In this document: piece by piece, positions 16,398 to 25,676 of the stretch
How positions within the stretch are numbered: the first letter of the stretch is position 1
How the letters are laid out: each line of letters begins with the position of its first letter
Source: Peptacetobacter hominis
GTDB lineage: Bacteria; Bacillota; Clostridia; Peptostreptococcales; Peptostreptococcaceae
Reading direction: 5' to 3'
Length of the DNA stretch: 64,000 bases
Assembly: GCF_006861675.1 (NCBI RefSeq)
Contig: NZ_SGJB01000004.1
Coordinates: forward strand, 1-64,000
Notes under the pieces: model-generated
What the model saw: only the letters and a program-made list of their open reading frames with translations
The model's database searches: none
What the model was told of the DNA's origin: nothing
Position numbers and translations under genes: made by a program

Positions 16398-17108
16398 TTA
16401 TCTGTTTTCAATGCTTTTTAGGTATCTTAAAAAACTGTTTATATCATCTATATTCACTGGATATACCTTATCGTCTTCTTTTGATTCCTTCTCTTTTTCA
16501 TCTATTATAAATCTGAATGAAAGTCTTAATCCAAAAAGTTCATAAGATACTTCTTTAAGAAATCTTCTATACTGTGTCTCCATTATCTGAGCAGTTCTAA
16601 GATCTTTTACTGTTACATATACAACACCTGAATCGTATCCACTCTGATAACTTTCTCTGAACATACTCTGATATACTGCAGGACTTATAAGTTCCTGAAT
16701 TCTCCCAAGCATAACTTTCCATATATCCATAACATCTATGTTCTGTATATCTGCATTTAATTCTTCTTTTTCTTCTTCAATTTCAGGTTTTGGGGGTCTT
16801 ACCTCTACTGTCTGTTCTTTTAAATTTGTCAAATCTGATTTTTCAAGTGATTTTATACCTATATCTATTATTTCATCTCTTGATATAAATACAATATTTA
16901 TATTTTCAGCTCCATTTATAACAGCTGATAGATATTTTTTTATAATATAGATATATACATCATTTACTCTGTTTTTTATATCTTCATTTTTTACTATTAT
17001 ATACAGCGTATCTTTGCTGAATTTTATTTTGTCAATTCCTTCTGATATAGCCTGTATATCCTCTGACATTGAAGATATTGCATCTTTTATAATGTTCTCT
17101 ATGTCCAT
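16398..17108 (-). CDS. orphan protein with two DnaA domain-I-like modules
   Basis: The 236-residue protein has a C-terminal module (about residues 125-205) that reads like the N-terminal domain of DnaA: DIWKVMLGRIQELISPAVYQ, then GVVYVTVKDLRTAQIMETQY and LFGLRLSFRFII. The first 80 residues repeat this pattern more loosely (SKDTLYIIVKNEDIKNRV, ENINIVF). An acidic linker separates them. There is no AAA+ ATPase and no DNA-binding domain IV, so this is not DnaA itself. Domain I of DnaA mediates self-association and binding to DnaB helicase and regulators, so an adaptor or inhibitor role is conceivable but unproven. It starts at ATG behind AAAGGGGTG and is probably co-transcribed with the alcohol dehydrogenase. 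Confidence 0.75.
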   Translation of the reverse strand: MDIENIIKDAISSMSEDIQAISEGIDKIKFSKDTLYIIVKNEDIKNRVNDVYIYIIKKYLSAVINGAENINIVFISRDEIIDIGIKSLEKSDLTNLKEQTVEVRPPKPEIEEEKEELNADIQNIDVMDIWKVMLGRIQELISPAVYQSMFRESYQSGYDSGVVYVTVKDLRTAQIMETQYRRFLKEVSYELFGLRLSFRFIIDEKEKESKEDDKVYPVNIDDINSFLRYLKSIENR

Positions 17109-17241
17109 AAAAACACCCCTTTCTAAAATTATGTTCTTAATATTAATTATACTTCAAACACAGCACTTTGTTTATATTTATAATAATATTTTGTAGTCAA
17201 ATAAAATATTATTAATTCAGACACTTGTATTCAAATAAAAA

Positions 17242-17315
17242 AATTCCGGCGATATCCCTCTCATGGGTATATCGCCGGAACTGACTTTGAATATATAACA
17301 TCTTCACGTTTCTTC
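17242..17315 (-). repeat. 3'-UTR repeat with terminator hairpin, copy 2 (end of the purine operon)
   Basis: The hairpin (17244-17280) has arms TTCCGGCGATAT/ATATCGCCGGAA extended by CCC/GGG. On the minus strand it is followed by ATTTTTTTATTT, a strong intrinsic terminator after purL. Its sequence and the adjoining AATATATAACATCTTC flank match copy 1 at 15131-15205. The inner stems differ between copies but remain paired. Confidence 0.8.
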
Positions 17316-17382
17316 ATTTTTGAGCGGGTAATGAAGATTTATGAATTTATACTCTTACTTGCCTTTTTAGGCTGTTTTTCTA

Positions 17383-20300
17383 TTATTTAAAGTATTTAAC
17401 ACCAGATTCGAATATCTTCTGGTCTTTTTCTCCTGGTATGTTTTTGATAACATTGGCACCAGTTCTCTCTGAGTGACCCATCTTACCAAATACTCTACCA
17501 TCTTTACTAGTTATACCTTCTACAGCATAGAATGAACCATTAGGGTTGTGTTCTATATCGTAAGTAGCATTTCCTTCGTAGTCAACGTACTGAGTAGCTA
17601 TCTGTCCGTTTTCTATAAGCTCTTTTAGTACTTCTTCGCTTGCTACGAATCTACCTTCACCGTGTGATATTGGTATACTGTGTATATCTCCTACCTCTGT
17701 CTGAGATAACCATGGAGATTTGTTTGATGCTATTCTTGTTCTTACAACCTTAGCCTGGTGACGTCCTATATTGTTGTATGTTAATGTAGGAGCATCAGCA
17801 GATGGCTGTCTTATTTCACCATAAGGAACAAGACCTAGTTTTATAAGTGCCTGGAATCCGTTACATATACCAAGCATTAGACCATCTCTGTTGTTTAGAA
17901 GGTCGTGTACAGCTTCCATCATCTTAGGATTTCTGAATACTGTAGCTATGAATTTAGCAGATCCGTCTGGCTCATCACCTGCACTGAATCCACCAGGAAG
18001 CATTATTATCTGAGATTTCTTGATTTCAGCTACCATTTCATCTATAGATTCCTCTATATCTTTGTAAGAAAGGTTTCTGAATACTTTTATAGTTGCTTCC
18101 CCTCCTGCTCTCTCAAAAGATCTAGCTGAGTCGTATTCACAGTTTGATCCTGGGAATGCAGGTATAAATATCTTAGGTTTAACTATGCTTAGTGAAGATT
18201 TAGCAGGAGCTCCTGTTCTCACGTAGCTTACGTTTTTAACCTCAGAAGTTATTTCAGCGGCTTTTGTTGGGAATATTGGCTCAAGAGTAGCACAATGTCC
18301 TTTGTATAGTCCGCATAGATTTATTTTTTCATTTCCGAATACTATTTCAGAAGCTTCAGCTGTTTCTCCTAGAAGAACACATCTGAATCCTTCAAGTTCA
18401 GAAAGTGCACTTTCATCAGCAAGTTCAAGTATTATGCTTCCGTAATCTGCTGCAAATAAGTCATCAGTGTTTGCGAATTTTTCTTCAGCTTCTTTGCTGA
18501 ATACAAATCCTATTCCATTACCGAATCCCATTTTTGCTATAGCTTCACCAACACCGGCAAATCCTAAAGCATAACTTGAAAGAACTTTTCCTGAGTGTAT
18601 AAGTTCTCTTACTTTTGTAAGGTTTTTCTTTAACTCATCGAAGCATACAACTCCGTTTTCAGCTTTTTCAGCTGATATAAGTACTACCTTAGAACCAGCT
18701 TTCTTGAATTCCTGAGTTACTACCTTCTTGGCATCTACTGTATCTACAGCAAATGATACAAGAGTTGGAGGAACATCTATATCCTTGAATGTACCAGACA
18801 TTGAGTCCTTACCACCTATTGCAGGTATCTCGAACTGTTCCTGAGCATAGTATGCACCAAGAAGAGCTGAGAATGGTTTACCCCATCTTTCTGGAGCAGT
18901 TCCAAGTCTCTCGAAGTATTCCTGGAAAGTAAGTCTAGTTGTAGCGTAGTTTCCTCCAAGTGCAACAAGTTTTGCAACAGATTCAACTACTGCATAAAGT
19001 GCACCGTGGAATGGAGACCACTTACCTATCTTAGGGTTGTATCCGTATGTCATTATAGTAGATGTATCAGTTTCTGCTCCAAGTACCGGTATTTTTGCAA
19101 CCATACCCTGTGCAGGTGTAGCCTGATATTTTCCACCAAATGGCATTACTACAGTGTTTCCACCTATAGTGTTGTCGAATTTCTCTACAAGACCTTTCTG
19201 TGAACATACGTTAAGATCTGCCAGAGCTTTTTCAAATTTTTCGTTAAGAGTTGATGCACCTGCTACAACGTCTCTGTTTTTGAAGAATGTATTTTCTTCA
19301 TCTACAGCCTCAACTTTTACGTCTGTTGACTGTTTTGCACCGTTTGTATCAAGGAATGCTCTCTTAAGATCTACTATTGCTTTTCCATTCCAGAACAGTC
19401 TCATATATCCTGTATCTGTAACAGTAGCAACATGAGTTGCCTCAAGGTTTTCAGTTCTTGCAAGCTCTATAAATCTTTCTTTGTTTGAAGCATCTATAGC
19501 AACCGCCATACGCTCCTGAGATTCAGATATTGCAAGTTCTGTACCATCAAGTCCATCGTACTTCTTAGGTACAAGGTCAAGGTTTATGTCTAAGCTTTCA
19601 GCTATTTCACCTATAGCAACACATACACCACCTGCACCGAAGTCGTTACATCTTTTTATCATCTGAGCTACTTCTTTATTTCTGAAGAATCTCTGTATTT
19701 TTCTTTCGTTTGGAGCATCACCTTTCTGAACCTCAGCTGAACAAGTGTTTATAGACTCTTCACTGTGTTCTTTAGATGAACCAGTTGCACCACCGCAACC
19801 ATCTCTACCAGTTTTACCTCCAAGAAGGATTATTACATCTCCCTCTTCAGGTCTTTTTCTTATTACGTTTTCTTTAGGAGCTGCAGCTATAACTGCACCT
19901 ATTTCCATTCTCTTGGCTACGAAATCTTCATCGTAAACTTCTGCTACCTGTCCAGTTGTAAGACCTATCTGGTTACCGTATGAACTGTATCCGTTTGCAG
20001 CTTCAGTTACTATCTTCTTCTGCATAAGTTTACCTGGAAGAGTATCTTCAAGAGATGTTCTAGGATCTGCCGCACCTGTAACACGCATTGCCTGGTAAAC
20101 ATAAGATCTTCCTGATAATGGGTCTCTTATTGCTCCTCCAAGACAAGTCGCTGCACCACCGAATGGCTCTATTTCAGTCGGATGGTTGTGTGTTTCGTTC
20201 TTGAACATTACAAGATATTTTTCAGGTTTTCCATCGATTTCAACATCAACGTTTATTGAGCATGCGTTTATCTCTTCACTCTCGTCAAGGTCAGCAAGCT

Positions 20301-21171
20301 TTCCTTCTTTTTTAAGTTTTTTCATAGCAAGAGTTGCTATGTCCATAAGGCATACATCTTTCTTTCTGTTTACATAGATTTCTTTTCTTGTATCCATGTA
20401 GCTGTCAAATGTATCCTTAACTATATCAGTGTATTTACCTTCTGATATTTCCACATTCTTAAGCTCTGTCATGAATGTAGTGTGTCTACAGTGGTCTGAC
20501 CAGTAAGTATCAAGAACCTTGATTTCTGTTATAGTCGGATCTCTGTCTTCGTCGTTTTTAAAGTAGTTCTGAACATGTTTTAAATCTTCAAGAGTCATCG
20601 CAAGTCCCTGTGATTTAACAAAATCAGCAAGTCCTGCCTCATCAAGATTTCTGAAGCCATCAAGAACTGCAACTTCTGTAGGTATTTCTGTAACCATAGC
20701 AAGAGTTTCAGGTTTCTCTAAAGAGGCTTCTCTACTGTCCACAGGGTTTATTATATAACCCTTGATTTTGTTGAATTCTTCTTCAGTTATGTCCCCAGTA
20801 AGAACGTATACCTTTGCTGATTTAAGCTCAGGTCTCATTCCCTGATTGACAATCTGTATACACTGAGCAGCCCAATCGGCTCTCTGGTCATACTGTCCTG
20901 GAAGGTATTCAACCGCGAATACTTTTTCGTCTTTAAGTCCCGGAATTTCCTCGAAGTAGACAACATCAAGGTTTGGTTCTGAGAATATTGAGTTTGCAGC
21001 ATTCTGGTAAACTTCCTCAGATATACCTTCTACATCGTATCTGTTAAGTACTCTTAGAGACTCAACAGAACTTATGTGAAGACTTTCCTCGATGTCTTTT
21101 TTAAGAGCTCTTGCTTCAAGATCAAAGCCGTTTCTTTTTTCGACTAATACTCTTTTGACATTCTTATCCAT
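17383..21171 (-). CDS. purL: phosphoribosylformylglycinamidine synthase, single-chain PurL
   Basis: PurL converts FGAR to FGAM using ATP and glutamine (purine step 4). At 1262 residues it is the long single-chain form. An N-terminal PurS-like part is followed by two PurM-like ATPase halves (DTYWSDHCRHTTF near residue 225, MFKNETHNHPTEIEPFGGAA, GGAIRDPLSGRSYVYQ). A C-terminal class I glutaminase carries nucleophile Cys in LMLGICNGFQAL, with GGFSAGDEPDGSAK and the His-Glu pair near the end. Unlike PurF in this operon, its glutaminase looks intact. It is the last gene of the pur operon, 30 bases after purD, and is followed by a terminator. Confidence 0.97.
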   Translation of the reverse strand: MDKNVKRVLVEKRNGFDLEARALKKDIEESLHISSVESLRVLNRYDVEGISEEVYQNAANSIFSEPNLDVVYFEEIPGLKDEKVFAVEYLPGQYDQRADWAAQCIQIVNQGMRPELKSAKVYVLTGDITEEEFNKIKGYIINPVDSREASLEKPETLAMVTEIPTEVAVLDGFRNLDEAGLADFVKSQGLAMTLEDLKHVQNYFKNDEDRDPTITEIKVLDTYWSDHCRHTTFMTELKNVEISEGKYTDIVKDTFDSYMDTRKEIYVNRKKDVCLMDIATLAMKKLKKEGKLADLDESEEINACSINVDVEIDGKPEKYLVMFKNETHNHPTEIEPFGGAATCLGGAIRDPLSGRSYVYQAMRVTGAADPRTSLEDTLPGKLMQKKIVTEAANGYSSYGNQIGLTTGQVAEVYDEDFVAKRMEIGAVIAAAPKENVIRKRPEEGDVIILLGGKTGRDGCGGATGSSKEHSEESINTCSAEVQKGDAPNERKIQRFFRNKEVAQMIKRCNDFGAGGVCVAIGEIAESLDINLDLVPKKYDGLDGTELAISESQERMAVAIDASNKERFIELARTENLEATHVATVTDTGYMRLFWNGKAIVDLKRAFLDTNGAKQSTDVKVEAVDEENTFFKNRDVVAGASTLNEKFEKALADLNVCSQKGLVEKFDNTIGGNTVVMPFGGKYQATPAQGMVAKIPVLGAETDTSTIMTYGYNPKIGKWSPFHGALYAVVESVAKLVALGGNYATTRLTFQEYFERLGTAPERWGKPFSALLGAYYAQEQFEIPAIGGKDSMSGTFKDIDVPPTLVSFAVDTVDAKKVVTQEFKKAGSKVVLISAEKAENGVVCFDELKKNLTKVRELIHSGKVLSSYALGFAGVGEAIAKMGFGNGIGFVFSKEAEEKFANTDDLFAADYGSIILELADESALSELEGFRCVLLGETAEASEIVFGNEKINLCGLYKGHCATLEPIFPTKAAEITSEVKNVSYVRTGAPAKSSLSIVKPKIFIPAFPGSNCEYDSARSFERAGGEATIKVFRNLSYKDIEESIDEMVAEIKKSQIIMLPGGFSAGDEPDGSAKFIATVFRNPKMMEAVHDLLNNRDGLMLGICNGFQALIKLGLVPYGEIRQPSADAPTLTYNNIGRHQAKVVRTRIASNKSPWLSQTEVGDIHSIPISHGEGRFVASEEVLKELIENGQIATQYVDYEGNATYDIEHNPNGSFYAVEGITSKDGRVFGKMGHSERTGANVIKNIPGEKDQKIFESGVKYFK

Positions 21172-21201
21172 CTTTTCTCCTCCAGTTTATTTTTTGAAAG
21201 A

Positions 21202-22452
21202 CTACATTCCTATATCAGTTCTGTAGTGCATTCCTTCAAAGTTTATTCTTTTTATGTTTTCATAAACTTTATCGGCAGCTTCAGAAACAGTATTAGCTTT
21301 TGAAGTTATTCCTATTACTCTACCGCCGTTTGTAACTAATTTACCATCAGACATCTTAGTTCCGCTGTGGAATACTACTATATCATCATCAAGGCTATCA
21401 AGGCCAGTTATCTCTTTGCCTTTTTCGTAGTCTTCAGGATATCCTCCAGAAGTAAGTATAACACATATTGCCTGTTCATCTGTATACTCTATTTCAACTT
21501 CTGAAAGTCTGTTGTCTATTACAGCGTTCATTATTTCACTTAGATCAGTTTTTAGTCTGAATAATACTGACTGAGTTTCAGGGTCCCCAAATCTTACGTT
21601 GTATTCAAGAACCTTTGCTCCATCTTCAGTTATCATTATTCCCACGAATAATATTCCTCTGTAGTCAAGACCGTCGTTTTTGAATCCCTGAAGAGTTCTT
21701 TCAAGTACGTTTACTCTTATTTCTTCAGCAAGTTCTTCAGTCCATAACTCACTTGGTGAGAATGTTCCCATTCCACCTGTGTTAAGACCTTTTTCTCCGT
21801 TGTTTACTTTTTTGTGGTCTTTTGCACTTTCCATAGGAACTATTGTGTTATTGTCGACAAATGCAAGTATAGAAGTTTCTATTCCTGTAAGGAATTCTTC
21901 AACTACTACCTTATCTCCGGCACTTCCGAATTTTTTGTCAGACATCATTTCTTTTAAAGTTTTTATTGCATCTTCTCTGTTTTCAGGTATTACAACACCT
22001 TTTCCTGCAGCAAGTCCGTCAGCCTTTATAACTACAGGGTATCCGAAGCTGTCTATTTCGGCTATTGCCTCGTCAAGGTCTGTATACTCTTTGTATTTTG
22101 CAGTAGGTATATTGTTTCTTATCATGAATTCTTTTGAAAATGCCTTACTTCCTTCGAAAGTAGCACATTCTTTATTAGGTCCGAATACTCTAAGACCTCT
22201 TTTTGCAAACTCATCAACTATACCCATTACAAGAGGTACCTCAGGACCGACTACTGTAAGGTCGATCCCGTTTTCCTCTGCAAACACTGCAAGTTTTTCT
22301 ATATCACTGTCTTTTATATCCACACACTCAGCAGAATCAGCTATTCCGGCATTTCCTGGTGCGCAGTATATTTTTTCAACATCTTTTTCCTGTTTAAGTT
22401 TCCAGCATATTGCGTGTTCTCTTCCGCCGCTTCCTACAACTAGAATTTTCAT
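21202..22452 (-). CDS. purD: phosphoribosylamine-glycine ligase
   Basis: PurD ligates glycine to 5-phosphoribosylamine to give GAR (purine step 2). The 416-residue ATP-grasp enzyme has the N-terminal VVGSGGREHAICWKL, then VVIKADGLAAGKGVVIPE, NTGGMGTFSP and LEYNVRFGDPETQS. Length is normal. It lies 14 bases after purH in the pur operon. Confidence 0.97.
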   Translation of the reverse strand: MKILVVGSGGREHAICWKLKQEKDVEKIYCAPGNAGIADSAECVDIKDSDIEKLAVFAEENGIDLTVVGPEVPLVMGIVDEFAKRGLRVFGPNKECATFEGSKAFSKEFMIRNNIPTAKYKEYTDLDEAIAEIDSFGYPVVIKADGLAAGKGVVIPENREDAIKTLKEMMSDKKFGSAGDKVVVEEFLTGIETSILAFVDNNTIVPMESAKDHKKVNNGEKGLNTGGMGTFSPSELWTEELAEEIRVNVLERTLQGFKNDGLDYRGILFVGIMITEDGAKVLEYNVRFGDPETQSVLFRLKTDLSEIMNAVIDNRLSEVEIEYTDEQAICVILTSGGYPEDYEKGKEITGLDSLDDDIVVFHSGTKMSDGKLVTNGGRVIGITSKANTVSEAADKVYENIKRINFEGMHYRTDIGM

Positions 22453-22466
22453 ATCCGATACCTCTC

Positions 22467-23999
22467 TTAGTGTTTGAAATGTCTTACTCCTGTAAATACC
22501 ATTGACATATTGAATTTATCGCAGGCATCTATTGAATCCTGGTCTCTTATTGATCCACCAGGCTGTACTATTGATTTTATTCCATATTCATTTGCTAGTG
22601 TAACACAGTCGTCAAATGGGAAGAATGCATCAGATGCAAGAGTTGCTCCTGTAAAGTCTTTATCTTTGTTGTTTTCAAGAGCATTCTTAAGAGCCCATAT
22701 TCTTGAAGTCTGTCCACATCCTAATGCTAAAGTCTGTCCGTCTTTTACAACTGCTATAGCATTTGACTTCATGTTTTTAACTATCTTCATACCGAATTTC
22801 ATATCTTCAAGTTCTTCTTCAGTAGGTTCAAGTTTTGTTACTGTTTCGTATTTATCAGCAAGTTTAACATCTTTATCCTGGATAAGAAGTTTTCCATCAA
22901 GATATTTCATATCGTATTTCTGTTTGCTGTCTTCTATTTTAGCAAGTTTTAATACTCTAAGGTTTTTCTTAGTTCTAAGTATTTCAAGAGCTTCATCTGT
23001 AAAGTCGTATGCAACAACTATTTCAAGGAATATTTTGTGAAGTTCTTCTGCAACAGCTTTATCAACTGTTGAAGTTATACCAACTATTCCACCGAATATA
23101 GAAGTCTTGTCAGCTTCATAACATTTTATGTAAGCTTCTAAAGCATCTTTTCCAAGACCTACACCACATGGGTTAGTATGTTTTATTGCTACTGCAGCAA
23201 CCTCTTCAGAATCCTTGAACTCTCTCATAACTTCAAGACATCCTGTAAGGTCGTTTAAGTTGTTGAAAGAAAGTTCTTTTCCGTTAAGCTGCTCGTAGTT
23301 TAGTATAGGGTTTTTAGCATTTGGCTGAGAGTAAAGTATTCCGTTCTGATGTGGGTTTTCACCGTATCTTAGAGTCTGTTCCTTCTGGAATGTAAGGTTA
23401 AGAAGCTCTGGATAATCGTCTCCAACCTGCTCTGCAAAGTAAGTAGATATTAAAGCATCGTATCTTCCTGTTGTAGAGAATGCCTTGTATGCAAGGTTTC
23501 TTCTTGCTTCTTCAGAAAGATCTCCCTCTTTAAGTCCTTCTATTACCATATCGTAGTCTTTTATATCAGTAACTATTATAACGTCTTTATAGTTTTTAGC
23601 TGCTGATCTTATCATTGAAGGTCCACCGATGTCTATGTTTTCTATCATTTCAGCGTGGCTTTTTCCTGCCTTTAAAGTTCCCTCGAAATCATAAAGGTTT
23701 ACACATACAAGGTCTATTCCTTCTATTCCGTGTTCTTTTACTGTTTCAACATGACTTTCAAGGTCTCTTCTGTAAAGTATTCCACCATGTATATATGGGT
23801 TAAGAGTTTTTACTCTTCCATCAAGTATTTCAGGGAATTTTGTAACGTCTTCAACCTGCATTACATTTACCCCGTTTTCTTTAAGCATTTTAAATGTATT
23901 ACCAGTTGATATTATTTCAAAATCAAGTTCGTTAAGTGCTTTTGCAAACTCAAGTACTCCTGTTTTATCAGTAACACTTATTAAAGCTCTTTTACTCAT
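22467..23999 (-). CDS. purH: bifunctional AICAR transformylase / IMP cyclohydrolase
   Basis: PurH carries out the last two steps to IMP. The 510-residue protein has the N-terminal cyclohydrolase (MGS-like) domain beginning RALISVTDKTGVLEFAK, with PYIHGGILYRRD. The C-terminal transformylase domain contains TLRYGENPHQNG, AIKHTNPCGVG and SDAFFPFDDCV, and ends with PGGSIRDQDSI. It overlaps purN by 8 bases, indicating tight coupling. Confidence 0.97.
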   Translation of the reverse strand: MSKRALISVTDKTGVLEFAKALNELDFEIISTGNTFKMLKENGVNVMQVEDVTKFPEILDGRVKTLNPYIHGGILYRRDLESHVETVKEHGIEGIDLVCVNLYDFEGTLKAGKSHAEMIENIDIGGPSMIRSAAKNYKDVIIVTDIKDYDMVIEGLKEGDLSEEARRNLAYKAFSTTGRYDALISTYFAEQVGDDYPELLNLTFQKEQTLRYGENPHQNGILYSQPNAKNPILNYEQLNGKELSFNNLNDLTGCLEVMREFKDSEEVAAVAIKHTNPCGVGLGKDALEAYIKCYEADKTSIFGGIVGITSTVDKAVAEELHKIFLEIVVAYDFTDEALEILRTKKNLRVLKLAKIEDSKQKYDMKYLDGKLLIQDKDVKLADKYETVTKLEPTEEELEDMKFGMKIVKNMKSNAIAVVKDGQTLALGCGQTSRIWALKNALENNKDKDFTGATLASDAFFPFDDCVTLANEYGIKSIVQPGGSIRDQDSIDACDKFNMSMVFTGVRHFKH

Positions 24000-24585
24000 T
24001 TATATATACTCTCCTTCCATCTACTTTTACTTTTCCATCGCATATAAGTCCTACGCTCTTTTTAAGTATTTTATGTTCCACTTTTAGAACTCTAGCAGCA
24101 AGTGTATCTGCATCGTCATCCTGCATTACAGGTACTGCTTCCTGCATTATTATAGGACCTTCATCGGCACCTTCAGTTACAAAGTGAACTGTGGCTCCAG
24201 TAACTTTTGCTCCGTAGTCAAGAACACCCTGATGTACTCTCTTTCCGTAGAATCCCTTACCGCAGAAAGAAGGTATAAGTGAAGGATGAATGTTTATCAT
24301 TCTGTTTTTATATTCATTTACAAATCTTGGGCTTATTATCTTCAGATATCCTGCCATCACCACAAGATCTATTTCTTTTTCTTTAAGTATTTCAATGACT
24401 TTTTCCTCGTCATTTTCAAATACAGCCTCTATGTTGTGCTTTCTGGCTCTTTCAAGTCCGTATGCATTTTCTTTGTTAGAAATTACAACCTTTATCTGTC
24501 CGTTTATTTCTCCTGCCTCGGCAGCATCTATTATAGACTGAAGGTTTGTTCCCCCTCCAGATACTAAAACAGCTATATTTAGCAT
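23992..24585 (-). CDS. purN: phosphoribosylglycinamide formyltransferase
   Basis: PurN formylates GAR with 10-formyl-THF (purine step 3). The 197-residue protein shows VLVSGGGTNLQSIIDA, the catalytic NIHPSLIPSF with its His, and GATVHFVTEGADEGPIIMQ. The segment after the HPSL motif (CGKGFYGKRVHQGVLDYG) is the longer variant found in clostridia. It overlaps both purM (7 bases) and purH (8 bases). Confidence 0.97.
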   Translation of the reverse strand: MLNIAVLVSGGGTNLQSIIDAAEAGEINGQIKVVISNKENAYGLERARKHNIEAVFENDEEKVIEILKEKEIDLVVMAGYLKIISPRFVNEYKNRMINIHPSLIPSFCGKGFYGKRVHQGVLDYGAKVTGATVHFVTEGADEGPIIMQEAVPVMQDDDADTLAARVLKVEHKILKKSVGLICDGKVKVDGRRVYINE

Positions 24586-25655
24586 AGTTCTACTCCTTCG
24601 TGAGAATCAGTAACTTCTCCTATTATGTATGCTTTATCTTCCATTAAAGAAGCGTATTTTTCATCAACATAAGCTGCATTGTCATTTGGTCTTGCATTTA
24701 TGTAATCAACAACTGCCTGAGCATCTTCTTTGTTTACTATTACAACAAGTCCGATACCCATGTTGAAACTCTTATGAAGTTCTCTCTGCTCAACAGCATT
24801 GAATCCTTCTATCATCTTGAATATAGGTGGTTTTTCCCAAGATTTAGTGTTTATATCAAGTCCAAGACCTTTTGGTATTACTCTTGTTATGTTTTCTATA
24901 ACTCCTCCACCAGTTATATGAGCTATAGCTTTTATATTCTGTTTTTCTATAAGGTCAAGAGCAAGTTTTACATATATTTTTGTTGGAGTAAGAAGTGCCT
25001 CTCCTACTGTCATTCCTAATTCTTCAACATACTGGTTCATATCGTAGTTGTATTCTTCAAGGAATATTTTTCTTACAAAAGAGAATCCGTTTGAGTGAAC
25101 TCCACTTGAAGTTATACCAACAAGAACATCTCCTGCTTTTACATCTTTTCCAGTAACTATTTTTTCCTTGTCAGCTATACCAACAGCAAATCCTGCTAAA
25201 TCGTAGTCGTCTTCTCCATACATACCAGGCATTTCAGCTGTTTCTCCACCTATAAGTGCACATCCTGACATTTTACATCCGTTTGCAACACCGTCAACTA
25301 TCTCAGCTATATGCTCAGGAACTAATTTTCCTAAAGCTATATAGTCAAGGAAGAATAGTGGTCTTGCACCCTGACATATAAGGTCGTTTACACTCATCGC
25401 AACAAGGTCTATACCTACTGTATTGTGAACGTCCATCATCTGAGCTATTTTAAGTTTTGTACCAACACCGTCAGTAGCTCCCATTATTACAGGATCTTTC
25501 ATTCCAGCAAATTCAGCTATGCTGTAAAGTCCACTGAAGTTTCCAAGATCTCCTATAACATTGTTGTCATAAGTTTCTTTTATTTTTCCTTTTATAAGGT
25601 CTACAGCTCTGTTTCCTTCGTCTATATTAACACCAGAAGCTTTGTAAGTTAGCAT
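24579..25655 (-). CDS. purM: phosphoribosylformylglycinamidine cyclo-ligase
   Basis: PurM closes the imidazole ring to make AIR (purine step 5). The 358-residue enzyme starts MLTYKASGVNIDEGNRAV and carries ATDGVGTKLKIA, LVAMSVNDLICQGARPLFF, LIGGETAEMPGMY and HITGGGVIENITRV. It lies 21 bases after purF and overlaps purN. Confidence 0.97.
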   Translation of the reverse strand: MLTYKASGVNIDEGNRAVDLIKGKIKETYDNNVIGDLGNFSGLYSIAEFAGMKDPVIMGATDGVGTKLKIAQMMDVHNTVGIDLVAMSVNDLICQGARPLFFLDYIALGKLVPEHIAEIVDGVANGCKMSGCALIGGETAEMPGMYGEDDYDLAGFAVGIADKEKIVTGKDVKAGDVLVGITSSGVHSNGFSFVRKIFLEEYNYDMNQYVEELGMTVGEALLTPTKIYVKLALDLIEKQNIKAIAHITGGGVIENITRVIPKGLGLDINTKSWEKPPIFKMIEGFNAVEQRELHKSFNMGIGLVVIVNKEDAQAVVDYINARPNDNAAYVDEKYASLMEDKAYIIGEVTDSHEGVELC

Positions 25656-25676
25656 TTCATAATCCTCCTAGATTTT

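Noticed and set aside
21779..22477. 232-codon plus-strand frame opposite purD
   Set aside because: It is antisense to a highly conserved enzyme, has Ser/Pro/Phe-rich composition typical of shadow frames, and has no ribosome-binding site.
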